The notes under the pieces: model-generated | Seen by the model: only the letters and a program-made list of their open reading frames with translations | What the model was told of the DNA's origin: nothing | Databases searched by the model: none | Shown here: positions 54,473 to 63,995 of the stretch, piece by piece | How the letters are laid out: every line of letters starts with the position of its first letter | Numbering within the stretch: position 1 is the first letter of the stretch | Position numbers and translations under genes: made by a program | From: Streptomyces lasiicapitis | GTDB taxonomy: Bacteria; Actinomycetota; Actinomycetes; Streptomycetales; Streptomycetaceae | Assembly: GCF_014646335.1 (NCBI RefSeq) | Contig: NZ_BMNG01000009.1 | Location: forward strand, 1 to 64,000 | Reading direction: 5' to 3' | Length of the DNA: 64,000 nucleotides

Positions 54473-55003
54473 TCAGGTGCGGGTCAGTTCCGCCGCGCCG
54501 AAGGACACGTCGAAGCGGTCGCACCAGATGGTGACGCTGCGGTACTGGTTCAGGTCGAGGTCGGCGGGCAGCGTGTAGTTCTGGTCGCCCTTGTTGCCCT
54601 TGAGTTCGCCCAGGCTGACGTGCTTGCCGTCGTCGAACACGTGCCAGCCGTCCTTGCCCGGCTTCACTTCCGCGTCGGTGAGCCAGACCCGCAGGGCGGG
54701 GCCGTTGCTCGTGTCCAGGTCCGTGAGGCGCAGGACGCGGGTGCCGTCCTGGAGACGCAGGATGCGGGCCGACCCGCTGGTGTCGTGCTCGTGGCTGATC
54801 AGCTCGCCCTTGGCCAGGTCCTTCAGGTCGGCCCCCTTCCCGGGCGGTACGGACGCCGCCACCGGAAGCGGCTCCCGTACGGTCTCGTCCACCCACAGCT
54901 TCCACGGCTGGAACAGGTACAGCCCGACACCCGCGACCACCAGCCCCGTGAGCAGCACGGTGATGAACCACGGCTTGCCGAGTGTGCGCCGTACGCGTCC
55001 CAT
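54473..55003 (-). CDS. Membrane-anchored DM13 domain protein
   Basis: This 176-residue protein has one N-terminal hydrophobic helix (WFITVLLTGLVVAGVGLYLF). An extracytoplasmic DM13 domain follows (KGELISHEHDTSGSARILRLQDGTRVLRLTDLDTSNGPALRVWLTD, ending VTIWCDRFDVSFGAAEL). The conserved Cys in the last strand is the residue proposed for redox or electron transfer in DM13. ATG 55003 follows GGAGG. Confidence 0.87.
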   Translation of the reverse strand: MGRVRRTLGKPWFITVLLTGLVVAGVGLYLFQPWKLWVDETVREPLPVAASVPPGKGADLKDLAKGELISHEHDTSGSARILRLQDGTRVLRLTDLDTSNGPALRVWLTDAEVKPGKDGWHVFDDGKHVSLGELKGNKGDQNYTLPADLDLNQYRSVTIWCDRFDVSFGAAELTRT

Positions 55004-55226
55004 GTCATTTCCTCCGCGAAAAAAGTCTCGAGTTTGCCCGTGCCCCCTGTACGACGGCCGGCAGGTGCCCCGCACTCCCGGAATCCGATGACGAAAGTCT
55101 TACGTGGCGTCGAGGCCGTACCCGTTCACGCAGTCTTCTTCCGGGTGTTGCCGGTGTGGGGGTTGGGGCGGGTGGTGGCCCGCATAGCGTGCGGGCGTCA
55201 TGTGGGGCGCGGGGTGGGGAGAAGTC

Positions 55227-57152
55227 ATGCCAGGGCCAAGACATACGGGTCGCCGGGAGGTTCTGCGCGCGGCCACCGTCGTCGCCGCGGGGTCCGCCGC
55301 CGTGGGCATCACGGGCGCGGGCAGTGCGGCCGGCGCGGACGGCCACAAGGTCAGCGCGCAAGGCCACAAGGCCGGCGCACAAAGCCACGAGGCCAGCGCC
55401 GCTGACAACGTTGCCGCAGCGCACGACCGCCCCGCCCCCGACAACCCCCGCTTCACCCTCGCCGTCATGCCCGACACCCAGTACCTCTTCGACGGCGCCA
55501 GCATCAACAAGGAGCCCGTCGAGGCCGCCCTGCGGTACGTGGTCGAGCACGCTCGCGGCGACAACATCGTGTTCCTGTCCCACCTGGGCGACCTCGTCGA
55601 GAACGGCCGCCCGGAGGAATTCGCGCCGATCAGCGACGCGTTCCGCGTCCTCGACCGGCGCGGCGCCGGATACAGCGTCCTCGCGGGGAACCACGACATC
55701 GACGCGCGCACCGACGACCAGCGCGGCCGCACCCCCTACCTCGACGCCTTCGGCCCGAAGCGGATGCGCGGGACGCCCACCTTCGGCGGCGCGTCCCCGG
55801 ACGGCTACAACACCTTCCACACCTTCCGTGCGGCGGGCCGCGGTTGGCTGGTGCTCGCTCTCGACTGGCGGCCGTCGGCGGCCGGGATCGCCTGGGCGCG
55901 GAAGGTCGTCGCCCGGCACCCGCGCACGCCCGTCATCCTCACCACCCACGACCTCGTGTACGCCGACGGGGCGGGCGGCGAGGCGCGGCTGTCCGAGAAC
56001 GGGCAGCGGCTGTGGGACGAGTTGATCGACGGCAACGACCAGATCTTCCTCACCCTGAACGGCCACTACTGGCCGGCCGCCCGCACCGTACGCGAGAACG
56101 CGGCCGGTCACGACGTCCATCTGCACCTCAGCAACTACCAGGACCGCTACTTCGGCGGCAGCGGGATGATCCGCCTCTACCGCTTCGACCTCGCCAGGAA
56201 CACGATCGACGTCTCCACGTTCTCCCCCTGGCTGCTTGCCAAGGCGCCGGGCCGCCGCAACGCCCTGGAGCGGCGCGAGGTCGAACTCACCGGCGCCGAC
56301 GACTCGTTCTCGCTGCCGCTCGACTTCGAGAAGCGGTTCGCCGGGTTCGCGCCGGTCGTCCCGCGCCGTCCCCGGCCCGCCGCCCGCATGCTGGTCCGGG
56401 GCACGCTCGCGTACTGGCGCTTCGACGGCGGCGGTCAGGACGGCTCCCCGGCCGACCAGGCCCTGCGCGTCCGCGACCTCTCCGGGCGCGGCAACGACCT
56501 GGTCCGCGCCCCCGTCCCGGGCAGCCCCGCCGACGCGCTGCGCTGGTCCGCCGAGCACCACCCCGACCAGCCGGCCCACGGCAGCCTCCGCTTCGAGGGC
56601 GGCAGGCCTCCGTTGCGCGGCGCGTTACTGCGTACGGAGAAGGGTGCCCCGCTGAACACGGCGACGTTCCGGTCCGGCTTCACCGTGGAGGCGTTCTTCA
56701 AACTCCCCGCCGACTGGGCAAGTTCCCGCAACGCCTGGTCGGCCATCCTCAGCCGTCAGGGCACGCTGGCCGCAGCCGGAAAGGAGGGCGACCCCGCCGA
56801 GCCCGTCGCCACCCTCTCCCTCTCCGACGGCCACGCGCTCCAGTGGGCCGTGGCGCCCCTCGACCAGGACCGGAACGTCACCAACTGGAGCCATGAACTC
56901 CCGCTCGGCACCTGGTGGCACACCGCAGTCGTCAACGACGGCCGCCACACCACTCTGTACGTCGACGGCTGCCCGGTCGCCCGCAATCCCGCCACATCCG
57001 CGAACGGCCTGACCACGCTGGGACTTTCCTGGCTGCTCGGCGGATACGAGTACGACGGCGCCCTCGACCAGCTCTTTTGCGGCTGGATCGGAGACGTACG
57101 CATCGTCGGACGCGCCCTGCCCGTCGGCGCGTTCATGAACGCCCACTCCTGA
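55227..57152 (+). CDS. Exported metallophosphoesterase with C-terminal LamG-like domain
   Basis: This 641-residue protein carries a twin-arginine type signal (GRREVLRAATVVAAGS). A calcineurin-like phosphoesterase domain follows with AVMPDTQY, SHLGDLVENG, AGNHDID and LTTHDLVY/NGHYWP for the two-metal site. From about residue 390 a concanavalin-like (LamG/laminin) domain follows (TLAYWRFDGGG, TVEAFFKLP, TTLYVDG). It probably cleaves an extracellular phosphoester. A Lys/His/Gly-rich linker (GHKVSAQGHKAGAQSHEASA) separates the signal and the enzyme. The next gene starts 10 bases after its stop. Confidence 0.87.
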   Translation: MPGPRHTGRREVLRAATVVAAGSAAVGITGAGSAAGADGHKVSAQGHKAGAQSHEASAADNVAAAHDRPAPDNPRFTLAVMPDTQYLFDGASINKEPVEAALRYVVEHARGDNIVFLSHLGDLVENGRPEEFAPISDAFRVLDRRGAGYSVLAGNHDIDARTDDQRGRTPYLDAFGPKRMRGTPTFGGASPDGYNTFHTFRAAGRGWLVLALDWRPSAAGIAWARKVVARHPRTPVILTTHDLVYADGAGGEARLSENGQRLWDELIDGNDQIFLTLNGHYWPAARTVRENAAGHDVHLHLSNYQDRYFGGSGMIRLYRFDLARNTIDVSTFSPWLLAKAPGRRNALERREVELTGADDSFSLPLDFEKRFAGFAPVVPRRPRPAARMLVRGTLAYWRFDGGGQDGSPADQALRVRDLSGRGNDLVRAPVPGSPADALRWSAEHHPDQPAHGSLRFEGGRPPLRGALLRTEKGAPLNTATFRSGFTVEAFFKLPADWASSRNAWSAILSRQGTLAAAGKEGDPAEPVATLSLSDGHALQWAVAPLDQDRNVTNWSHELPLGTWWHTAVVNDGRHTTLYVDGCPVARNPATSANGLTTLGLSWLLGGYEYDGALDQLFCGWIGDVRIVGRALPVGAFMNAHS

Positions 57153-57161
57153 GGAGACACC

Positions 57162-58862
57162 GTGCACCGCCCCCAACCCCTGCCGCGCTGGGCCGACCCC
57201 GACGTGCCCGCCGACGCCCTGGACGCGCAGAGCGTCAGCCGCCGCGGACTGCTGCGCCGCGCCGGTCTGTACGGGGCCGCGTTCGCGGGCGCCGCGTACA
57301 CCGTGGGAGCCGCGTCCGCCCCCGCCGAAGCGCACGCGCACCCCCACGGCGGGAACGACCCGCACCTCGTCTACCTGGCCGGGGACCACCACATCCACTC
57401 GGTCTACAGCCACGACGCCAAGTACACGTTCTCCCAGCTCGCCACCGCCGCCGCGCGCTACGGCCTGGACTGGATGGTGCTGACCGAGCACAGCAACATC
57501 GGCCACCACAAGGCGGGCGGCGCCGAGGCCGAGCACCGGGAGATCCGCAGGGCCCGCGCGGAGAACCGCCGCATGCTGATCTTCCAGGGCCTGGAGTGGT
57601 ACATCCCCGGCGCCGAACACGCCACCGTCTTCTCGGCCCCGGGCCGCCACGAGGTCGACCTGCTCACCCGCTTCGAGCAGGACTACGACGGAAAGCTCCT
57701 CGGCTACACCGACGGCGCCCCGGGCCACCCCGACACCCCGCGCAACGAGGCCCACGCCGTCAAGGCCCTGAAGTGGCTCGACCGGCAGCGGCGGCGCGGC
57801 TACGTCGACGACGTACTCGTCCTCGCCAACCACCCGCTGCGCCTCGGCATCAACTCCCCGCACGAGATGCGCGCCTGGCGGGACGCGGCCCCCGACATCA
57901 TGATCGGCATGGAGGGCGCGCCGGGATCGCAGGGCGCGGCCCACCCCGGGCGCGGCGCGTCGAGCATCCGGGGCGAGTACGAGAACAGCCCCTCCGTGAA
58001 CTCGTTCCCGGGCTATCCGCTCGACGCCTACGTCACGTACGGCGGCTTCGACTGGGCCACCGCGACCGTCGGCGGGCTCTGGGACGCCATGCTCGCCGAG
58101 GGCAAGCTCTTCTCGATCACGTCCAACTCGGACGTCCACCGGGTCGTGTTCGACACCTGGCGCAACGGGGACTGGCCGCCGGGCCGGAACTTCGACAACA
58201 CCGGCCGCCTCCCCGACCCGGTCGACACCACCGAGCCGCAGCCCGGCAGCGACCTGTGGCCCGGCCAGTTCAGCCGCACCCACGTGGGCGTCACCCGCTA
58301 CGGCTACCGGCACGTCATGGCCGGGCTGCGCGCGGGCCGCGTCTGGGTCGACCACGGGCAGCTCGTCGACGGCGTCGACGTACGCGTGAGCCGCGCGCAC
58401 GGCGGGCACGGGCGCGGCGTCACACTCGGCGGGCGACTGCGCGTACGCCGCGGCGAGCAGGTGACGCTGACCGTCACCGTTACGACCGCGTCCCGCCCCA
58501 ACCACCACGGCGAACTGCCGCGCCTCGCCCACCTCGACGTCATCCGCGGCGCGGTGAACGGCCCGGCGGCCGACCGCGACGCGTGGCGCGCGCCCGACAC
58601 CCGGGTCGTGCACACCGCCGACGTATCCGGCCGCCGCGGCCGCTACACGCTGCGCGTCCCGCTCGGCAGGATCGAGGAGTCCTGCTACGTACGCCTGCGC
58701 GGCAGCGACGGCCGCCGCAACGGCCCCGGCCTCCTCGGCGCCACGATCGACCCGCACGGCCCGATCCGCCACGAGCCGGGGAACGGCGACCCGTGGGTGG
58801 ACACGTGGCTCTACACGAACCCGGTGTTCGTGGACGTCGTGCCCCGGACCACGGACGAGTGA
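57162..58862 (+). CDS. Tat-exported PHP-domain metallohydrolase (CehA/McbA-like)
   Basis: This 566-residue protein has a twin-arginine signal (VSRRGLLRRAGLYG) and a PHP fold with metal ligands in YLAGDHHIHSVYSHD, VLTEHSN, LANHPLR and a late ITSNSDVHR. CehA/McbA-family enzymes hydrolyse phosphoesters or carbamates. The GTG start has GAGGAGA at the preceding stop codon, 10 bases after the metallophosphoesterase gene, so the two exported hydrolases are probably made together and may act in succession on one substrate. Confidence 0.88.
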   Translation: MHRPQPLPRWADPDVPADALDAQSVSRRGLLRRAGLYGAAFAGAAYTVGAASAPAEAHAHPHGGNDPHLVYLAGDHHIHSVYSHDAKYTFSQLATAAARYGLDWMVLTEHSNIGHHKAGGAEAEHREIRRARAENRRMLIFQGLEWYIPGAEHATVFSAPGRHEVDLLTRFEQDYDGKLLGYTDGAPGHPDTPRNEAHAVKALKWLDRQRRRGYVDDVLVLANHPLRLGINSPHEMRAWRDAAPDIMIGMEGAPGSQGAAHPGRGASSIRGEYENSPSVNSFPGYPLDAYVTYGGFDWATATVGGLWDAMLAEGKLFSITSNSDVHRVVFDTWRNGDWPPGRNFDNTGRLPDPVDTTEPQPGSDLWPGQFSRTHVGVTRYGYRHVMAGLRAGRVWVDHGQLVDGVDVRVSRAHGGHGRGVTLGGRLRVRRGEQVTLTVTVTTASRPNHHGELPRLAHLDVIRGAVNGPAADRDAWRAPDTRVVHTADVSGRRGRYTLRVPLGRIEESCYVRLRGSDGRRNGPGLLGATIDPHGPIRHEPGNGDPWVDTWLYTNPVFVDVVPRTTDE

Positions 58863-58901
58863 CTCCCGCGACTCCAGGGGCTGCTTGCGGGGCTCCCGGG
58901 G

Positions 58902-59315
58902 CTACTTGCCGACCGGCGAGACCGCGATGCAGCCGGCCACGACGTTCTCGCCGGAGGCCTCCTTGATGACCTTGCCCTTGTAGATCACCTTGCAGGTGAG
59001 GTTCGAGCCGGTCGGGTCCGTCGAGATCGGGACGACGGTGGGCGGCATGATGCCCCGCAGCGTCACCGTCTTCTTCCACGGCAGCTTCGGCTTCGCCTCC
59101 TTCACGAGCTTCGGGTTCGCCGCGGAACCGCCGCCCGCGGCGAACTCGATCTCGTCGACGCTCTCGCCGGAGACCTCGTACGTCACCTGGTACTTCTCGT
59201 TGACGGCCTTGTCGACCGCGTCGACCGCCTCCTCGGCCTCGGAACAGGCGGAGAGGCTCAGCGCGAGACCGACGGCGGCGAGGGCGCACGCGGCGGTGCG
59301 GATGTGTCTGTGCAT
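58902..59315 (-). CDS. MmpS-like lipoprotein
   Basis: This 137-residue lipoprotein has a lipobox (LALSLSACSEAEE) and a small beta-rich domain with YQVTYEVSGESVDEIEFA, LPWKKTVTLRG and GSNLTCKVIYKGKVIKEASGENVVAGCIA. The two Cys and the KEASG motif match the MmpS family, which assists MmpL lipid exporters. No mmpL gene is nearby. ATG 59315 was preferred to 59339 because the basic start of the signal lies there. Confidence 0.82.
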   Translation of the reverse strand: MHRHIRTAACALAAVGLALSLSACSEAEEAVDAVDKAVNEKYQVTYEVSGESVDEIEFAAGGGSAANPKLVKEAKPKLPWKKTVTLRGIMPPTVVPISTDPTGSNLTCKVIYKGKVIKEASGENVVAGCIAVSPVGK

Positions 59316-59457
59316 GTCGGCAGAGAACAGTAAAGGCATCGCAAAGTCAATTTGTTACCGCGCGATAACTCCAGCTCAGGGGCGGCCCGATACGGGTCGG
59401 CACAGTCGGCCTCCCGCCGCCGTGCCCGCCGGATCGGCGGCGGCATAGCCTGGCGGC

Positions 59458-59907
59458 ATGGAAGCAGTCCTGGTCAGTGCGTGCCTGCGCGGAGTGCCCT
59501 GTCGGTACGACGGGCGTGACAAGGCGTCCTCCGAGGTCGACGAGGCGGTGGCCGGTCGTGCGGTCGTCTCCTTCTGCCCGGAGGTCGCGGGCGGGCTCGC
59601 GACGCCGCGTCGGCCCGCCGAGCTCGTCGGTGGCGACGGGCACGACGTGCTGGACGGGACGGCGCGGGTCGTCGAGGACACGGGGCGCGACGTGACGGCG
59701 GAGTTCGTGGCCGGGGCGCACCGCGCGCTCGCGGCCGCGCGGCACGGGGGCTGCGCGGAGGCGCTGTTGATGCCGCGCAGCCCTTCGTGCGGCCGGGGCG
59801 CGGTGTACGACGGTTCGTTCGCGGGGGAGACGGTGCCGGGGGACGGGGTGACGGCGGCGTTGCTGGAGCGGCACGGGATCACCGTGCGGGCCGCGCCCGG
59901 GGTCTGA
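59458..59907 (+). CDS. DUF523 protein
   Basis: This 149-residue protein has the family pattern VSACLRGVPCRYDG at the start (two Cys), SFCPEVAGGLATPRRPAEL in the middle and RSPSCGRGAVYDGSF near the end. The conserved cysteines suggest metal or Fe-S binding, but no function is established. The start is an ATG a few bases into the transcript region, and the gene is alone. Confidence 0.85.
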   Translation: MEAVLVSACLRGVPCRYDGRDKASSEVDEAVAGRAVVSFCPEVAGGLATPRRPAELVGGDGHDVLDGTARVVEDTGRDVTAEFVAGAHRALAAARHGGCAEALLMPRSPSCGRGAVYDGSFAGETVPGDGVTAALLERHGITVRAAPGV

Positions 59908-60016
59908 CGCCGCGCGGCTCCTCGACGGCCTTCGTGCGTACGGAAGTTGATGTGGAAAGCTGACCTCCACCGTCGGCGGGCGAGGGCGCCGTGGCGGTCG
60001 TGGAGAGGAGCGTGGT

Positions 60017-60814
60017 GTGAGGCAGGAGGGCGTCGGTGCCATGGAGATAGACACCACCAGACCGCACCCCGCGCGGATCTACGACTACCTGCTGGGCGGC
60101 AAGGACAACTACGAGGTGGACCGCCGGGCGGGCGAGGCGCTCGCCGCCGCGGCACCCGAGGCACGCATCGGCGTGCGGGCCAACCGCGCGTTCCTGCAGC
60201 GCGCCGTCCGCCACGTCGTCGGCAGCGGCGTCCGCCAGATCCTCGACATCGGTACGGGTCTTCCCACCTCGCCGAACGTGCACGAGACCGCGCAGGAGAC
60301 GGCTCCGGACGTGCGCGTCGCGTACGTCGACAACGACCCGATCGTGCACGCGCACGCCAACGCCCTGCTCAGCAGCTCCGGCACCAGCAGCACCGTCCTT
60401 GCCGACCTGCGCGACCCGCAGGCCGTCGTGGACCACCCCGACGTACGCAAGGTCATCGACTTCGACGAGCCGGTCGCCCTGCTCCTCGTCGCCGTACTGC
60501 ACTTCCTCACCGACGCCGAGCAGCCCCGGCGGATCGTCGCCGACCTGCGTGACGCGCTGCCCGCCGGCAGCTTCCTCGTGCTCTCGCACGCCACGGGCGA
60601 CTTCGCGGACCGCAGCGCCGCCCAGGCCGTCTACAGCAAGGCGACCGCCACCCTGAACCTGCGCTCCCGCGCCGAGGTCGAGCCGTTCTTCGACGGCTTC
60701 GAACTGGTCGAACCCGGCTTGGCCCAGGTCCCGTTCTGGCGCCCGGACGCGCCGCCCCCGGCACGCTCCGGCGAGATCGGCTTCTACGGGGGCGTGGCGC
60801 GCAAGACGGGCTGA
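60017..60814 (+). CDS. SAM-dependent methyltransferase, DUF574 family (second copy)
   Basis: This 265-residue protein has the same pattern as the 10013-10825 protein: HPARIYDYLLGGKDNYEVDRRAGE, ILDIGTGLPTSPNVHETAQE and VAYVDNDPIVHAHANALL. GTG 60017 has AGAGGAG 6 bases upstream; ATG 60041 is the alternative. The two copies differ in the substrate-facing second half, so they probably methylate different targets. Confidence 0.88.
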   Translation: MRQEGVGAMEIDTTRPHPARIYDYLLGGKDNYEVDRRAGEALAAAAPEARIGVRANRAFLQRAVRHVVGSGVRQILDIGTGLPTSPNVHETAQETAPDVRVAYVDNDPIVHAHANALLSSSGTSSTVLADLRDPQAVVDHPDVRKVIDFDEPVALLLVAVLHFLTDAEQPRRIVADLRDALPAGSFLVLSHATGDFADRSAAQAVYSKATATLNLRSRAEVEPFFDGFELVEPGLAQVPFWRPDAPPPARSGEIGFYGGVARKTG

Positions 60815-60841
60815 GGCCGTCGGCCTGTCGGGCGGGCCCGG

Positions 60842-62026
60842 TCAGCCCTTCGCCGCCGTCCGGTACGGACGGAAGAACGCCCGCAGCTCCTCCGCGTACA
60901 GCTCCGGCTCCTCGAACGGCGCGAAGTGCCCGCCCCGCGCGGGCTCGGTCACGCGAGCCACATTGGCCGTGCGCTCCAGCCACGCCCGTGGCGGGCGGAC
61001 GACGTCGCCGGCGAAGAGGGAGAAGCCGGACGGCACTTCGACCCGGCGGGCGTACTGCGCGGGCGGGATCGCGGCGTTCGCGCGGTACATGCGCATCGAC
61101 GAGCCGATGGTCCCCGTGAGCCAGTAGAGCGTCACGTTCGTGAGGATCTCGTCCTTCGTGTAGCTCCGCTCGATGTCGCCGTCGCAGTCGCTCCACGACC
61201 GGAGCTTCTCGACGATCCACGCGGCGAGCCCGGCCGGCGAGTCGGTGAGCCCGAACGCGGCGGTCTGGGGCTTCGTGCTGTGCATGGCGGCGTACGCGCC
61301 CTCGGCGCGGCCCCAGGCCGCGGCGCCCTCCATCCAGGCGCGCTCCTCCGGCGTCAGATCCGCGGGGTCGCCGCTGTAGCGGGGCAGCCCCGCGTCCGTG
61401 CGGTGCACCGCCACGACCCGGTCGGGGTGGTCGAGGGCGAGGAAGCGGCTCACGTGGCTGCCGAGGTCCCCGCCCGCCGCGCCGAACCGCTCGTATCCGA
61501 GTACGTCCATGAGTTCGGCCCACAGGCCCGCGACGGCGAGGGAGTCCAGCGGTGGTCCTGTCGGGCGGTCGGAGTACCCGAAGCCGGGGATGTCGGGCAC
61601 GACCACGTCGAACGCGTCGGCGGGGTCGGCGCCGTGCGCGCCCGGATCGGTGAGGAGGGAGACGACCTTCGTGTACCGCCAGAACGAGTCCGGCCAGCCG
61701 TGGCTGAGGACCAGCGGAAGCACGGGCCCGGCCGGCGCGACGGCCCGCGCGTGCACGAAGTGGACCCCGAGGCCCCCGAAGCCCTCGAGGCCGACGCGGA
61801 AACGGGGGAGCCGGGCGAGCTCCGCCTCCTGCGCCGACCAGTCGAAGCCGTCCGCCCAGTAGGCGACGAGTTCGCGGAGGTAGGCGAGGTCGGTGCCGAG
61901 CGACCACCCGGCGTCCTCGGGCGAGTCCGGCCAGCGCGTCGCGCGCAGCCGCGCGCGAAGGTCCTCGATCGCCGCGGGGTCGGCCCGCGGGGTGAACGGC
62001 TCGGGGCGGGGCGATGCGTCGGGCAT
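60842..62026 (-). CDS. Epoxide hydrolase (EHN-type alpha/beta hydrolase)
   Basis: This 394-residue enzyme has the epoxide hydrolase N-terminal region (DLRARLRATRWPDSPEDAGWSLG) and the oxyanion motif SHGWPDSFWRY. The nucleophile Asp lies in AAGGDLGSHVSRFLALDHP, and the catalytic His in ARGGHFAPFEEPE. The substrate is unknown. ATGs at 62026 and 62035 are both possible; neither has a strong Shine-Dalgarno. Confidence 0.9.
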   Translation of the reverse strand: MPDASPRPEPFTPRADPAAIEDLRARLRATRWPDSPEDAGWSLGTDLAYLRELVAYWADGFDWSAQEAELARLPRFRVGLEGFGGLGVHFVHARAVAPAGPVLPLVLSHGWPDSFWRYTKVVSLLTDPGAHGADPADAFDVVVPDIPGFGYSDRPTGPPLDSLAVAGLWAELMDVLGYERFGAAGGDLGSHVSRFLALDHPDRVVAVHRTDAGLPRYSGDPADLTPEERAWMEGAAAWGRAEGAYAAMHSTKPQTAAFGLTDSPAGLAAWIVEKLRSWSDCDGDIERSYTKDEILTNVTLYWLTGTIGSSMRMYRANAAIPPAQYARRVEVPSGFSLFAGDVVRPPRAWLERTANVARVTEPARGGHFAPFEEPELYAEELRAFFRPYRTAAKG

Positions 62027-62146
62027 GGGACGCATGCTAGGCCACGTGCGCGGGGGCACGTGGTGGTGCGATTGAGGTGTGTGGTCAAGTAAGGGCGATC
62101 AGGGCCCTGGTGGGGCCGGTGGGGTGAGCGGGCGCGGGAGAGCATC

Positions 62147-63256
62147 GTGGGCAAGGACGGGTCCATACCGGACGAGGAGTGGGAGCGCTTCCTGCGAGAG
62201 TCCGAGGCCGGGACTCAGGGGGCACCGGAGGAACCGTCGGCGCGGGCCCGGATGGTGGCGCGCCGACTCCGGGACGAGCCCGCGGAACCGCAGGGCTGGC
62301 GTGCTCATCAGCCCGTGCGGGAGAGACGGGGCAGGAGGCTCTGGTACGCGGTCGGTCTGCTGGTCGCGGCGGGCCTGTTGGTGGTCGCGCTGGCGCCGGG
62401 ACGGGTCGCGGGGTGGTTCGGGGGCGGAGACGGTGACGCAGACGGCGGGAGTGCGCCGCTCGCGGCCGAGTCGGAGCGTCCGACCGGGCCGCCGGCCTCC
62501 GCGGCTTCGCGTCAACTGCCCACGCTGAAGCAGCCGTTCAGAGGCTCACCCGCCGCCCGCTGGGGCGACGGGACGGCGGGCATCCACATGCCGTCGGCGC
62601 GGGCGACCGGCTGGATGAGCAAGGAGCAGGTGGCGCAGGCGCTCACCCGCAGCCGGGACTTCCTCGCCGCGTCCAGCCTCGACCCGGATGTGCTGCGCGG
62701 GGAGCGGCCGAGGAAGGCCATCGCGCTGATCAACCCGCGCCAACAGGACGTCAAGGACTACCTGGCGGTCACGTTCCGTGAGCCCAGCCGCGAGAACGAT
62801 CCCCTGATGCTCTTCAGCCGCTTCGCGACGAAGGACGTGCGAGTGGTCGGCGACGTGGTCAAGACGCGAGGACGGGTCACGTTCCGGGAGGGGAAGCGGG
62901 GCGCGGTCGAGGTGACCACCGACGTCACGTACGTCTATCCGGTCGTACGCGCCGCCGGGGGCAGCGACGAGGTCGCGCGCACCATCGCGCGCCGCGAAGT
63001 GGTGATGAGCTGGGACAACCCGGCGAAGGTGGTCACTTCGCCGGGCACGTTCTCCCTGCTCTCCTACAAGACCGACACCACCAACGGCGGCTGTGACAAC
63101 TTCAGCGGCTACTTCACCCCGGAGTTCCACGCCGAACGCGCCGCCACCGGCTCGGGCGACGGCCCCGAGGTCGACCCCTACGACCGGAGCACGTCCATCG
63201 ACGCCCGCTTGCGGGACGCCGAGGGGACGGGGTGCGGGACCGCGACGCGCTGGTGA
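62147..63256 (+). CDS. Membrane-anchored protein of unknown function
   Basis: This 369-residue protein has a cytosolic basic N-terminus of about 65 residues, one transmembrane helix (WYAVGLLVAAGLLVVALA), an Asp/Ser/Gly linker and an exported domain. The domain includes HMPSARATGWMSKEQVAQALTRSRDFL, KDYLAVTFREPS and VTYVYPVVRAAGGSDEVARTIARREVVMSW. The second half is beta-rich and could be a sensor or assembly factor. I do not recognise a named family. GTG 62147 was chosen because MGKDGSIPDEEWERFL is followed by typical coding sequence. Confidence 0.75.
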   Translation: MGKDGSIPDEEWERFLRESEAGTQGAPEEPSARARMVARRLRDEPAEPQGWRAHQPVRERRGRRLWYAVGLLVAAGLLVVALAPGRVAGWFGGGDGDADGGSAPLAAESERPTGPPASAASRQLPTLKQPFRGSPAARWGDGTAGIHMPSARATGWMSKEQVAQALTRSRDFLAASSLDPDVLRGERPRKAIALINPRQQDVKDYLAVTFREPSRENDPLMLFSRFATKDVRVVGDVVKTRGRVTFREGKRGAVEVTTDVTYVYPVVRAAGGSDEVARTIARREVVMSWDNPAKVVTSPGTFSLLSYKTDTTNGGCDNFSGYFTPEFHAERAATGSGDGPEVDPYDRSTSIDARLRDAEGTGCGTATRW

Positions 63257-63275
63257 GGACGGGACACCGAGCCCG

Positions 63276-63995
63276 TTACTGACCGGCCCGTCGATGCAGG
63301 CCGATGTACTCGCCCATGGCGCCCGCGCCGTACTCGAAGACCGACACGGGATTCACCGCGACGGACGCGAGGTGGTTGTTGACCTCGAAGCCGACCATGC
63401 CGTGGAGCTGCGTCCACACCACGAACATGCGGGCGACCACGCCGCTGGGCAGCCCTTCCAGCGGGCCCGAGCTGAGCGCCGCGACGTTCTGGAGCATTCC
63501 GTCGCTCAACGGCGGCTCGTCGGGCCGGTCTTCGGTGAGCGCGCCCGCCTTCTGCGCGTCGCGCAGGACGGCCACCATCGTGCCCACGATGCGGCCGACC
63601 GCCTCGACGGTCTCCGGCGGGGCGGTGTACCCGGGAATCGGGCGGCCCCACAGCATGACGTACTCCTCCGGGTGGGCCACGGCCCACTCCCGTACGCCCT
63701 GCCAGATGGCGACCCAGCGTCGCAGCGGATCGGCTCCCGCCGCCACGGCCGCCGCGGCGGCGGCCTCCGCGCTGTCCGCCACGGCGTTGTACGCGCCCAC
63801 GATCAGCGCGGACATCAGCGCCGTCTCGTCGGGGAAGTGCCGCGCCGCGTCCTGCGCGTCGATCCCGGCGTCCCGGGCCACCGCTGCGGGCGCCAGATCG
63901 ACCGCGTGCCGCGCCTCGATCCGCTGTAACGCCGCCGCCTTCAACTGCCGTACCAGTGCGTCGCCTTCGTGGTGCTGTGCGTTCGTAGAAGTCAT
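63276..63995 (-). CDS. TetR/AcrR-family transcriptional regulator
   Basis: This 239-residue regulator has a TetR-type N-terminal domain (AALQRIEARHAVDLAPAAVARDAGIDAQDAARHFPDETALM, a degenerate but recognisable helix-turn-helix). A ligand-binding domain with the WHG-like WQGVREWAVAHPEEYVMLWG stretch follows. The target is unknown. It lies at the window edge, starting at 63995, and converges on the membrane-anchored protein gene (19-bp gap). Confidence 0.85.
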   Translation of the reverse strand: MTSTNAQHHEGDALVRQLKAAALQRIEARHAVDLAPAAVARDAGIDAQDAARHFPDETALMSALIVGAYNAVADSAEAAAAAAVAAGADPLRRWVAIWQGVREWAVAHPEEYVMLWGRPIPGYTAPPETVEAVGRIVGTMVAVLRDAQKAGALTEDRPDEPPLSDGMLQNVAALSSGPLEGLPSGVVARMFVVWTQLHGMVGFEVNNHLASVAVNPVSVFEYGAGAMGEYIGLHRRAGQ

